DNA of 64,000 nt from Selaginella moellendorffii (lineage: Eukaryota > Streptophyta > Lycopodiopsida > Selaginellales > Selaginellaceae), in the NCBI RefSeq assembly GCF_000143415.4, contig NW_003314355.1, positions 592,092 to 656,091 of the forward strand. Direction: 5' to 3'. The first letter of the stretch is position 1; every line of letters begins with the position of its first letter. Shown piece by piece: positions 21,571 through 34,823 of this stretch. The position numbers and the translations under genes are program-made. The notes beneath the pieces are model-generated. The model made no database searches, was not told where the DNA came from, and saw only the letters and a list, made by a program, of their open reading frames with translations.

Positions 21571-24500
21571 CTCGATGCTTTTGGTTCACATATTTGGTTT
21601 GCCTTTGTTAAGCTTGTTCTAAGGAATCCCTCACTAAATTCGAAATGTTGAGTCTTTCCGCTGTGAATGCCTCCACTATGGGTAACTCTCCATGATACTC
21701 GGCCACGCCGAGTTCCACAGGACCTTCAATAGGTCGCCCATTGATGACTTTCTATGGACTCACCCTAATACTCGAGTGTGGTGAATTGTTATAACACATT
21801 TTTGCAAGTCTTAAATGACTTACCCAATCAGTTTGGTCTCCGGAGACATAGCATCGCAAATAATCCTCCAACTACCTATTCACCCTTTTTGTTTGTCCAT
21901 TTGTCAAAAAGTGTTAATGCTATCAAACTTGACTTAATACCTAATACTTATCTATGGATGATAGGCTGTGTTGAATTTCAACTTGGTGCGATACTGTTCC
22001 AGGAGAGTTCTCCAATACCTACTAGTAAAGCTCTTATCTCGATCTAAGATAATCTCTTCTAGCCTTCTCTGCACTCGAACCACTTGTTCAAAGAACAGCT
22101 TCATCACATTTTTTGCATCCACTTCTGTTGTGGTGGGTGTGAAATGTGTCATCTTTGAAAATCGGTCCACCACCATGAATATCGCATCAAACCCCTCACT
22201 CAAGGGGAGTTATGTGATTGTAAGATATTTCCACAAATGATCTAGAATTGGGATGCTTTGTAATAAACCCCCATTAGCCTTAGTCACGGCTTTGACATAC
22301 TGATATGCTGGACATGTCTTTACATAGTCTTGGATGTCCTTAACCATACTTCCTTTTGAGTAAATCTATCATTTTGGGCACTCCACCGTGTCTCGCCAGA
22401 GGTCCATAATAACACTCTTTTAAAGCTACCTTCCTTAGTTCCCCTTCTGGAACATACACACCCTTGTTTGTTTATAATAGATAAGTCCATTGCATTTTCA
22501 TATAACCTATTTTCTCTTCCGTTGGTAGCTCACATATCTGGTGAGTTTCTCATGCCTCTTGGTTTTTCAGCAACACCTTTTGTGCTAAACCATCGTTCTT
22601 ATACGCTATCCACACATCATCCCAAAAGGTTGCTGTCGTGCTAGATATCGCCAACTTTAAGCTTGCTTTTCGACTTAGAGCATGTGCCACAATGTTGCTC
22701 TTCCCAGGTTTATACAGAATCTCACAATCAAACTCGGCCAAAGCATTGGCCCATCGACCTTGTTTCCCTCTCAAGTCAGGCTGTGATAAGAAGTGTTTCG
22801 TTGCCACATTATCCGTGTAGACTTTGAAGTGTCTCCCAAGGTAGTGTCGCCACTCCTTGAGTGCCTTGACCACCACAAACAAGTCCTTCTTGTGGGCAGG
22901 CCACTTTCGCTGAGCCTTGTTCAACTTCTTCGAAAAAAACACTACTAAATGGTTGTCTTACTTCAAAACTATACCCAATGCAAAGTTTGAAGTGTCTATT
23001 TCTACCTTGAAGTCCTTACTAAAGTTTAATAACACCAACATAGGAATCTTCTTCAACTTCCCTTTGAGGTAAACAAATGTTACCTCACATTTTATTGTCC
23101 ATACCATTTTTCTTTTTCCCGTTTGGTCCGTTAAGGGTAGAGTTACTCTCGAATAGTGTTTGATAAACTTTTGGTAGTAGTTGTATAACCCCAAAAACGC
23201 CCTCAACTCGTGTACATTAAATGGTCACTCCCATTCCTAGATCGCTTGTACCTTCTTAGGGTCCACCTTGAGCCTGTCTTTGCCCACCACATGCCCAAGA
23301 AACTTTACCTCTTATTGAGTAAAAACACATTTGCTCTCTTTAGCATATAGTTGGTGTTCCCTTAATTTCTCAAATACCTTTGTCAAGTGTTTGGCATGCT
23401 CCTCTAGCATCTCACTATAGATCAAGATGTCAATGTAAACGACCATAAAATGATCCAGATAGAGTACAAAAATATGATTCATCAACGCTAAGAATGTTGC
23501 TAATGCATTGCACAGCCCAAAAGGCATCACTAGAAGCTCAAAGCTTGCATATATTGTTTGATAAGTTGTCTTCTCGACATCTTCCTTTGCTACCCTGATC
23601 TAGTAGTATTTTGACCTTAGGTCGATCCTCGAAAAGTATTTCACCTTTCCCAACCTATAAATAGATCCTCAATCCTTGGTAAAGGGTATTTATTCTTTTT
23701 TGTATACTTGTTGAGCAACCAATAATCTATACACATGCATATAGATCCATCTTTCTTTTTCACAAATAACACCGGTGCACCATACAATGACTTGCTCAAT
23801 CTAACATACCCTTTTTCCACCAACTCCTCAAGTTGGTGTTTGAGCTCCTCGAGTTCCTTTTCATTCAACTGATAGGGGGGACAAACCACTGCCTTAGCAC
23901 CCTCGATTAATTTGATCTTATGTTCTATTCAGGGGGTAACCCTGCCAATAACTCTTTTGGCATGGTATCTTGGAATTGGTCCAACACCTGTTAGATCACC
24001 AAAGACACTCCTTTTGTCTTTGTCTTTTTGTCACTCTTCATTGAGAGTAAGCACAAAAATGTTGCTTTAGTTCCTTTAGTGAGTTATCCTCTTATAAACA
24101 CCAGGTTCAAGCAGGAGTTTTTGGCTTTACATTGCCCTACCTTTACATCCTGGGCCTCCACCCTTGATCGTTCTCTTCAGGCATTCGCTAGTACCACAAG
24201 GTTCCTATCTTGTCCATGTGGGGCTACCATAAATTAATTGAACCAATCCATCCTAAAGATTACATCAAATTCCACCATGTCCAATATGGTGAAATCCAAA
24301 TCTACTTTCCATGTCTCTACTTCGACTCTTGCTTGTCGAAGTACCTCATCAGTGCTTTGGCTACCTTGAACGAACTCTATAGTCCTTGGTTCACCCAGCC
24401 GCTGGACCGTTAGTCCGACTTGCCAGACTATGTCTGCAACCACAAAATTATTTGAAGCACCTATGTCAATAAGGATCTTAACAAAGTTACCTCCGAGCTT

Positions 24501-24649
24501 CCTTCAGAAAGCTGGTAGATGTCACAAACGACTTTCTACCAAAGTTGCTCGTGTAATGAGTAACTTTGAGTTAGGGACTGAATCACATACCTCAGTTTGG
24601 ATTTCACCCAACTTAATAGCCATATTAGCTCTAGCCTTCTTCGGATAGG
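21571..24649 (-). pseudogene. Chromovirus pol: protease, RT, RNase H, integrase core (dead)
   Basis: Minus-strand blocks in order: protease (around 24443-24240, FVQGSQSTDEVLRQA just downstream of the active-site region), RT N-part (23889-23641, [20 protein letters not shown]), RT palm (23530-23312, MPFGLCNALATF and VVYIDILIYS; the usual YIDD reads YIDI), RNase H (22942-22550, KKDLFVVVKALKEWRHYL and CEILYKPGKSNIVAHALSRK) and integrase core (22203-21952, DAIFMVVDRFSKMTHF and ILDRDKSFTSRYW). Stops and frame changes occur between and within blocks. The loss of the second catalytic Asp in YIDD is a further sign of inactivity. Confidence 0.85.
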
Positions 24650-24654
24650 GACAT

Positions 24655-25758
24655 TGTAAGGAACCAACTCCCCAAGGTGTTGTAGGCTAAAGGATCCCCA
24701 AAAGCATGACCAAAATGACAAAGAGTTCATCGGATGGGACCGAGTCTAAGATCGAGTCCAAGACCGACTCTGAGACCGAGTTTGAGATAAAGTCCAGAAT
24801 CGAGTCTGAGGCCGACTTGAAGACCGAGTTCGAGACGAAGTCTGAGATCCGAAAATCGGGTCCAAGACCGAGTCTGAAGTCGAGTCCAAAGTCGAGTCTG
24901 AGATCGGGTCCAAGATCGAGTCCAAGACCGAATCCGAAGTCGAGTCCGATATCAAGTCCGAGATCGAGCCCGAAACTGAGTCCGAGTACTAATACGGGTC
25001 AAGGGGTGAAAGCCCAAGCTTCGACAAACGAGGTTCCAAAAGTATAGTAGGGATAGGGAGGTCTAGGAACTAGTCTTGAAAGAACTCTCCAATGGTGCTT
25101 CCAAACTGACTTGAGGTTGAGACTGGGGCCAAGGGGCCTTGGGTGGGAGTGAGCATGGACTCGGGTGGTGCCGGAGGGGCCACCCAAAGAAGTGCTCAAG
25201 AGCAACTCCCACTCCTGAAAGGGAAACCGATTGCGGTGCTCCCGACTCATGTAGAGTGGTGCCCCACTTGAGTACCTTGTGGCTCATTGGTCCTCGCCCT
25301 TCCTAAGGGCTTGGGCCTTCCCTTCGGGATAGAAGTGCAGGGGTAGAGGTACCTATATCGGGCCGTTAGGACACAGTGTTTCGCCCCAGTGTCCCGAAGC
25401 AAGTGTTACACCCAAGACTTGGGATTTAGAGGGTCCCATGATCAAGTTTTGTGGTACCAAGGGATGTTAGGAACCTAGAGGCTTGGTATGTTTGGTTGCT
25501 TGTGCCTGCGAGGAGTGTAGCCGAACCTTAAATCCAGTCTAACCTGGGGAGGGGGATTGGGAGAGATTTGGGAATTCATGGATGGATGGCTAACACTCTA
25601 TTGCTCGTGCAGTGAGTAGCTGAAACCAAGTAGGACCAAGTAGGAGCTGGTACCATAGGCGGGAACTTTGGCAAGGGAACTTAGCAAAAGCTAAAGCAGT
25701 GTTGGATGGGTAGACGAGGTAAGCTGGCAAATTGGAAAGGAAAAATTTGTGGCTTACA
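24655..25758 (+). repeat. 5' LTR of the nested element
   Basis: 1104 bp, TG...CA. It contains a minisatellite (about 24736-24990), GGGTGAAAGCCCAA, and a 735-bp right part that recurs at 27266-27999. A TGTTAGG string at 25465 could be mistaken for the LTR start, but the target duplication fixes the edge at 24655. Confidence 0.8.
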
Positions 25759-25760
25759 AT

Positions 25761-25773
25761 TTGGTATCGAAGC
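25761..25773 (+). other. Primer-binding site (initiator Met-tRNA type)
   Basis: TTGGTATCGAAGCC lies two bases after the LTR end and is close to the standard plant PBS TGGTATCAGAGC, complementary to the 3' end of initiator tRNA-Met. Confidence 0.75.
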
Positions 25774-25817
25774 CTTTTCCTTAGTTCTAGCGAAGGATAG
25801 AGGCAGATTGCTGAGAG

Positions 25818-27265
25818 ATGGCAAAGGCAAGGCAAAAGCGAACCAAGGTAGAGACAAAACCTCCTCCAGAGCTAGAGCTTCCGGTCGAACGAGAGGCTAT
25901 GGATGAGGAATCCTTGCATAAGGAGGACTCCAGTGAGGAAACTTCCAAACAAGAGTCCGGTGGCGAGGTTCGGTCGTCCAAGGCTCGAATGGATGTTCTA
26001 GAAGGACAGTTGGCACAAACCAATGCTGGAGACTCTCATACCCAAGCTAAAGTGTGACAAGAAGCGGAAGAAAAAGCGAAAGACTGCGGATGCTGGCAGT
26101 GCAGAAGGTGTAGACCCTTCGGTAGGGACTAAGGCAAAACCAAATAAGGTCGAACAGACTGAAGTGGAATCAGTCCCTCAGGCAGTTCCCAAGTACAAAC
26201 CAAAGCCCCCACCGGTCTTCAAGGGAGTGAATGACTATAAGGTGGTGGAGGATTGGTTTTACGATATGGAGGATTATTTCCGAGCGTTGCGATTACCAAG
26301 CTTAAAGAAGGTTCTATGTGTAAACCATAATTGGCAGATAATGCCAAGTCTTGGTGGAGAACGACGGAGGCCAACGAAGGACTAGTGGCTACTTGGGACA
26401 TGATGAAGGCGAGGATCTGTGCAACTTATGTTCCTCCGAATGCTACTCTGCATCTAAGAGACGAGCTGAGTACGCTGAAGTAGACCGGAACCATTCAGGA
26501 GTACGTGAATGGGTTTATGGCAAAGAGGATACTTGTCACGGACATGAGGGATATGGATGCATTCCATGCCTTCATATCAGGTTTGCAAACCTGGGCTTGC
26601 GATGAGGTGATGTGCTGGAACCCGACCAACTACAAGGAAGCGTTGGATGCGGCCATCAAGGTGCATTTCAATAATAATCTGCGAAAGGGCAACACAATGG
26701 GGTCGGGGTTCACATTTAGCAAAGGGGCTAAACCAAGGGGAATGTATAGCAAAGGGAAATTCAAGAAGAGTTTCTCTAAGAATGAGTCCTCGGGGTTCTG
26801 GAAAGGCAAATCCGGTGGCTAGCGAGCAAGTACGTGGGGGAGTCAAGCGAAAAAAGACAAACCCACAGATAAGAAGGTCAAGTCGTATAGCAACGTGGGA
26901 AACAACATATGCTACAACTGTGGTGAAGCGGGACACTTTTCGAGGGAATGTCCCTACCCGAAGAAGGCCAGAGCCAATATGGCCATTAAGTCATGTGACA
27001 TTCAAACTGAGGTATGTGACCTAGTCCCTAGCTCAAAGTTACTCATTACACGGCAACTTTGGTAAAGAGTCGTTCGTGACATCTACTAGCCCTACGAGGG
27101 AAGCTTGGAGGTAGCTTTGTTAAGATCCTTATTGACACGGGTGCTTCAGATAATTTTGTGGCTGCAGACATAGTCCAGCAAGCCGGATTAATGGTGCAGC
27201 GGCTGGGCGAACCAAGGAGTATAGAGTTTGTTCAAGGTAGCCAAAACACCGATGAAGTACTTCGA
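25818..27265 (+). pseudogene. gag and partial protease of the nested element (frameshifted)
   Basis: Gag opens MAKARQKRTKVETKPPPELE and shifts frame near 26040 and again near 26330. Its core has FKGVNDYKVVEDWFYDME and NPTNYKEALDAAIKVHFNN. A CCHC zinc knuckle CYNCGEAGHFSREC lies at about 26910-26955. The protease active-site motif ILIDTGASDNFV follows at about 27127-27162. The coding sequence is cut at about 27265 within LRQAR, where LTR sequence begins. The predicted function is RNA packaging; as it stands it is inactive. Confidence 0.8.
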
Positions 27266-27999
27266 CAAGCGAGGTTCCAAAAGTATAGTGGGGATAGGGA
27301 GGTCCAGGAACTAGTCTTGAAAGAACTCTCCAATGGTGCTTCCAAACTGACTTAAGGTTGAGATTGGGGCCGAGGGGCCTTGGGTGGGAGTGAGCATGGA
27401 CTCGGGTGGTGCTGGAGGGGCCACCCAAGGAAGTGCTCAAGAGCAACTCCCACTCCCGAAAGGGAAACCAATTGCGGTGCTCCCGGCTCATGTGGAGTGG
27501 TGCCCTATTTAAGTACCTTGTGGCTCATTGGTCCTCACCTTTCTTAGGGGCTTGGGCCTTCCCTTCGGGATGGAAGTGGGGGGGTAGAGGTACCCATACC
27601 GGGCCGTTAGGACACGGTGTTTTGCCCTGGTGTCCCGAAGCAAATGTTGCACCCAAGACTTGGGATTTAGAGGGTCCCATGATCAAGTTTTGTGGTACCA
27701 AGGGATGTTAGGAATTTGGAGGCTTGGTGTGCTTGGTTGCTTGTGCTTGCGGGGAGTGTAGCCGAACCTTAAATCTAGTCTAACCCAGGGAGGGGGATTG
27801 GGAGAGATTTGGGAATCCGTGGATGCATGGTTAATGCTTTGTTGTTTGTGTAGTGAGTAGCTGAAACCAAGTAGAACCAAGTAGGAGCTGGTACAATAGG
27901 TGGGAACCTTGGCGAAGGAACTTAGTTAAAGCCAAGGCAGTGTTGGACGGGTAGACAAAGTAAGCTGGCAAATTGGAAAGGAAAAATTTGTGGCTTACA
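27266..27999 (+). repeat. 5'-truncated 3' LTR of the nested element
   Basis: It matches 25024-25758 nearly base for base and ends in the same GGCTTACA. The first 370 bp or so of the LTR, including the minisatellite, are missing together with most of pol, consistent with a single deletion. Confidence 0.8.
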
Positions 28000-28004
28000 G
28001 ACAT

Positions 28005-28488
28005 TCCCTCAAAAAGTGTCCTGCTTCACCGCAATTGAAGTTATTTCCCACGCTACTAGCAAACTTGACCTTCTTATCTGTGAGTTTGTCTCTTTTCACT
28101 TGACTCCCCCACGTACTTACTCGCTGGCCACCGGATCTGCCTTTACGGAACCCTGATAACTCAGTCTTAGAGAAACTTTTTTTGATTTCCCTTTGCCATA
28201 TGTCCCCCTTGGTTTAGCACCTTTGCTAAACATGGACCACAACCCCATCATATTCCCCTTTCGCAAATTATTATTGAAATGCACCTTGATAGCCGCATCT
28301 AATGCTTCCTTGTAGTTGGTTGGGTTCCAATGCATCACCTTGCCGCGAGCCCAGGTTTACAAACTTGATATGTAGGCATGGAATGCATCCATATCACCCA
28401 TATCCATGAGAAATATCCTCTTTGCCATAAACCCATTCACATACTCTTGAATGGTCCCAGTCTACTTTAACCTACTCAACTCACCCAA
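28005..28488 (-). pseudogene. Chromovirus gag fragment with damaged zinc knuckle
   Basis: The minus strand reads NPTNYKEALDAAIKVHFNNN (ending near 28270) and then NCGEAGHFLREC next to the insertion site. Compared with the nested relative, two codons including the first Cys of the CCHC knuckle are lost. The 5' end is cut at about 28488 against family 1 sequence. Confidence 0.75.
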
Positions 28489-30790
28489 CACCTTAGGAAC
28501 ATCACAAACGTATTCCTCCCATGTGCCCTTTGAGTGGATTAAGACATCTTTGATAAAGCCAACAATCATCTCTGGCATATCGCAAAGAACATTATCCATC
28601 ATTTGCTAGAAAGTTGTTAAAGCATTTATCAAACCAAATGGCATCACTAAGAACTTATACAAACCAAACAATGTATGAAAAACAGTCTTAGAAAGGTCGT
28701 CTTCAGCCATCAGTACTTGCTAGTAACCAAAAGCAAGATTTAACTTGATGAACAAGCAACTTTTCCTTAGACAATCAAAGAGATCACTAGTGTGAGGAAG
28801 AGAGTACACATTCGGGATCATCACTTCGTTTAATAGATGATAATCAATGCAGAAATAAAAACTTCTATTAGGCTTCATCATAAGATGAGGTTCATAAGCC
28901 CAAGGACTTTGCAATTTTTGAATAATACCCTTTTCCATCATCTTTTTAATGTTTGCGTGTAAAATATTGATATTTTTGGGTCACCGACAACGAACAAGAA
29001 CCTTGATTAGATAAATATCCCTAGTTGAAATAGAATGATGTGTTGCAATCTTAGCCCCAAACAATATGTCAAATTCAAAGACATCGGCATACTCCTTCAT
29101 GAGCCAATCAACCACTGCAATATAAAAACCATTAAAGATGGAAATATATGAAGAAGTAATGGAAAGATAAAAGTGATGGAAGTAAAGGTAAAAGCAAAAG
29201 AATAAAAAAGAACAAAAGTGAAAGGAATGGAAGAGATATAAAGAAATATAAAACAAAAGAGAAAAGCCTCAAACTCACACTTGGCATAATTGTGCCGCAA
29301 TCAATCTATACCATAGATGAGGTCAAAAGTTTGACTTAGCACTACTCATAATGACTACAACTCAAACTTGAGACCACCCATCCACACAACCAGGCCCGCC
29401 TCATCCCGTGCATATATGTGTGTACGGCCATTGCCATAAAGAATGAAAACTGGCTCTGCTAAACAATGCAAATATAGATGGTAATATATAGCAATAGGCC
29501 AAGCAATAGAAGATAAACTCAAGCCTATATCAACTAATACGGAAAGAAGAATAAAAGACCTCTTGCTATAAAAACAAGATTGGAAAGTAAACACTGAATG
29601 AACTAATGCCAAGTGAACCCCTTGATGTTACTCCCGAAATAAAGATGGAGCGGTCACTGACTTATTTACGCAAGGTCCCTCCACTAAACACATAACTCCT
29701 CATTTCCCAGAAGCATCTCGGTGTCTAGACTTTCCACTGTAGCATCATCAACAAGATGTTGTTGACACCAAGGTCCACCCATGAAATGGAAGTTGCAAAT
29801 CTAGAAAATGCCAGTAATGCCACTAAGTGTGACTAACTTTATCACATGCCCAACAGTGGACATCATAACCACAACCACATCCTCGCCCTTGTCTTTAAAC
29901 TTGAGTAGCAACAGCATTAACATCCATTAGAATAGGATCATTTCCCATAGAAAGTGGAGCTAAAGGATGTGTAATGAGATATGGAAGAAGCGACATTTTA
30001 TAACATTATGCCAAGCAAAAAGCATCATCAATGGTGGCAAGAGTAAGTGCATGTATAAGTTTTACAAGATTTTGACAAAGTGTTAGCCACAACATTCCTA
30101 ACTTGATCCGCTCCAACATATTTGGCTCCGCACAAAATAAAAGGCTTAAAAAACAAATGCCAAATTGCATTATGGATTCAAATGGCCCTTGACGAAGATG
30201 ATGTAATTGTTGAAAGGCATCATCACCATCATCGGCATATCCAAATATGCATTTGAAGACATCTACAAAAATGCTCTAATCTTCATAAGTGGCTACACTT
30301 AAACCATTGTACCATTGTAATGCCATCCCTTAGAGACATCCCTTAAAGACACGTGGGAAATTCACGCAAACATTGAATATCATCCCAAGAATGATGTATG
30401 GCAATCATCGTGAAGTGATTGAACCAATGGTACACTTTATCTCTAGGATTTCTATGGAAGAACTCTGATCAGACTCAAGGATTGGTACCAAGAGCAGGAG
30501 GAGCTGTACCATGTGTCATGAATGCTGTCATCAACTGAGTCTGTTGTTCAATTGCAACCACATAACATTGAGCAATTATACCAATTGGTGCTCCAGAGTC
30601 AAAGGAGGAAGTTGCTGTTTTGCTATGAAAATGAACAAAAAGGATAAAAAAGCAAAAGAGAAGAAATTGAAAAAACTATAAGGAAAAGGAGATCTAGACA
30701 GTGAGAAAGCTAGATCTATAGCAAAATCCCAAATCTAAGCACTCCTCAAAGACAATCAAAGCAACCCCTCACTTCCACCAATATGAGTGC
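28489..30790 (-). mobile_element. Degenerate Ty3/gypsy retrotransposon, family 1, copy b
   Basis: 28489-29620 parallels 16620-17785 of copy a (RT at 28941-28720 with FCIDYHLLNEVMIPNVYSLP; protease-like 29612-29355). 29620-30780 continues into a decayed gag region not present in copy a. It ends at AATATGAGTGCATAGAATAT (30783), next to CCCTCACTTCCACC, the same junction seen at 59290. All frames carry stops. Confidence 0.75.
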
Positions 30791-30960
30791 ATAGAATATG
30801 GAAATGAAATACAAAAATATGTATATATATCAATTAGCCCAAAAACCTTATTATATACAGGAGCAAGTGGTCTGGATTGAAACCAATCTAATGGCTATTA
30901 AATGGCTAATTAGTAGATCACACTTATTAACTTAGTAGATCACACTTATTAACATTATCA
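30785..30960 (-). repeat. LTR-like sequence of gypsy family 1
   Basis: GAGTGCATAGAATATGG...TTAGCCCAAAAACC resembles 14358-14430 and 59305-59350. It includes a short direct duplication of about 21 bp (CTTAGTAGATCACACTTATT type) near 30915-30955. Edges are approximate. Confidence 0.45.
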
Positions 30961-31144
30961 GTATTTTCTGGATTGGCAACTTTCATTTCCTGGGTGAAAA
31001 CCTTGGCATCAATAACATTCTGTTGGTGTTATTGCAATAGAAGGTTTGGATATTGAGATGTTTTTAGAAAACAAGGAGTCATGTGAATAGTAAAGGGTCT
31101 TTATGTGAATAAGTCAATAACCCCTTCATCTTTCTTCTGAGAAT

Positions 31145-31380
31145 GTTATTAAGGGGTTCACTTAGCATCAATTCATCTAGTGTTTATTTTCCAAACTCAT
31201 TATTATAACAAAAGGTCTCTTATTATTTTCTTTGTGTTGGTTGATACCGGCTCAGAGTTTATTTTCTATTGTTCAGTCTGTTGCCACATGTTATCGTTTA
31301 CATTTGAGTCATGCAGAAGAGCTAATTTTCCCTCTTTATGGCAGCGGCTATACACTTGCTTTTGTATATAAGCTAGGCTT
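31145..31380 (+). mobile_element. Gypsy family 1 protease-region fragment, opposite orientation
   Basis: The plus translation FQTHYYNKRSLIIFFVLVDT aligns with the minus-strand FQSCFYSKRSFILLSVLVDI of copy b, followed by a matching CxxANFPSLW segment. Here the protease motif keeps DTGS. The fragment is isolated and not expressible. Confidence 0.65.
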
Positions 31381-32240
31381 TTTGGGCTAATTGATATGCA
31401 TATTTCTACTATATTCCATGCAGTCACAATTCTATATTTTATTTCAGAAATAAAAATAAGCATTATAAATATTAAAAGATAAAAATATTATTAAAAACAT
31501 TTTTACAATAATACTTCTATTTAAAATATTTCAATCTTGAATTATAGAAATCCAAAACTGGAGATGAGGAATTAGACACTAAGAACATAAATGAAAAAAT
31601 ACATATAAACTATTTTATTTTCAAGGTATAATTTATTAATGATTTAGCTATCAAATTAAATAAATAGTTTTTCATAAAAAAATTAAAGTTTTGACAAATT
31701 TTTGTAAAGTTGTTGTGAATTAATTTTTCAAGCATGAATTAAAGATATATTAGTGTCTTTAGAAAATCACTTGTATACACTTTACATTCTTACATAATTT
31801 TTTGTTAATAATATTATGCTGTATATTTTTTATATTGTCTAAGATTTTAGAATTTTATAAAATAGAGTCAAAAAGATAATTACTACAGTTTAACTTTGTT
31901 TTATATATACTCATGTTAATTTAAATACATACAAACTCACTTATTAACTATCATTAGGAAATTATTTTAATAAATATTTTTTTAAAATGTTTATACAAGT
32001 TAAAGAACATTTTTTTAAGAAATAAGAAAAATAGACTATTATTTAATATCAACTAAAAAGTAAAAAACTTTTACAAACGAAAAACTTACAATCTTGACAT
32101 ATATATCACATTTGCTCCATCCATTTCCAAGCTTCTAATTATATAAAAAATATAATGATAAGGTCTTTCTAACTTTTAATTTTTTTAAAGAAACTTTTAA
32201 ATCATAATCTGATCGAGAGGATGAGGGCTAGATTGCTGCT
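31381..32240. other. Very AT-rich intergenic stretch
   Basis: No gene, repeat family or RNA is recognised. It lies between the retrotransposon block and the 3' end of the SRP54 gene. Confidence 0.5.
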
Positions 32241-32647
32241 CAGAGACTAGAGATTTACTTGGTAGAGGCCTGGATTGGTGGTTAGAAAGAATTGCACAAT
32301 ATTGCTCATCATTTGCCAGAGAAGATTGACGTATTACATCGCGATTGATGGCTTAGACACAGATAGCTTGTCCCTTTTCTTTTCTTCAGACAGCACTGTG
32401 ATTTTTCCAAGGAGTTCTGACTGTTCGTCTTGGGTGATCTGGAAACTTATGTTATCAACAAGTAAACTCCAAACTCGCAAATCTGGTTTTAGCAAAAAGA
32501 AAAAAGGTTCTACGATCGACTGATGCTTTTGGAGCAGTGGCAGGAATCCCAGTGGCACTAAGCTCCACGGCTTGCTTGACAAGGAATTAAAGCACTAGCG
32601 ATCATTTTTTTCTTTTTTCCTTTTTTGTTTACAGGGCGCGTCTTTGT

Positions 32648-34628
<1,981 letters not shown>

Positions 34629-34823
34629 CGCGGCCGATTAGAGAAATCCCAACGAGCGACCTACAAACCCTAGCCTTACTAGCTAGGGATCGTGAAGACG
34701 AGCTCCATCCACCGGTGCCGGGCTAGGGAAGATCGTCGATGGCGATCACAAGGAAGCCCACAACACTGGAGAAGATCGATCGTCGGCAGGCAAGCTCTCG
34801 AAATATCTGAGATTCTGGATGGA
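34629..34823. promoter_or_regulatory. Divergent promoter between SRP54 and the PPR gene
   Basis: 195 bp between start codons. It contains AAACCCTAG (about 34664-34672), a telo-box-like element frequent upstream of plant translation genes. No TATA box is clear. Confidence 0.45.

Larger units (their letters stand above)
24655..27999 (+). mobile_element. Internally deleted LTR retrotransposon nested in the chromovirus
   Basis: The element starts TGTAAG and ends CTTACA and is flanked by the perfect 5-bp target duplication GACAT (24650-24654 and 28000-28004). Removing it joins the minus-strand gag zinc knuckle ending ...REC to PYPKKARA, restoring the host reading order. It has a full 5' LTR (24655-25758), a primer-binding site, gag, a zinc knuckle and the start of protease, then jumps at about 27266 into the middle of the 3' LTR. 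RT, RNase H and integrase are gone. It belongs to the same family as its host: the gag and protease DNA is closely similar. Confidence 0.85.
17791..28488 (-). mobile_element. Ty3/gypsy chromovirus, family 2, minus strand, with two nested insertions
   Basis: Putting the minus-strand pieces together gives one element, here only named by position: gag with zinc knuckle (28488-28005), protease, RT, RNase H and integrase core (24649-21571), integrase C-terminus plus chromodomain (19544-19055), and a 3' LTR (18616-17791). A purine-rich tract (GGGTGGTGGAG) ends just before the LTR start TGTAAGG. The coding path is broken by insertions at 24655-27999 and 19545-21570. Stops in most domains show it is dead. 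Both outer ends are truncated against family 1 sequence, so the 5' LTR is missing. Confidence 0.75.

Noticed and set aside
25465-25758. A 294-bp LTR starting TGTTAGG, repeated at 27706-27999
   Set aside because: The direct repeat extends 440 bp further left, and the 5-bp target duplication places the true LTR start at 24655.
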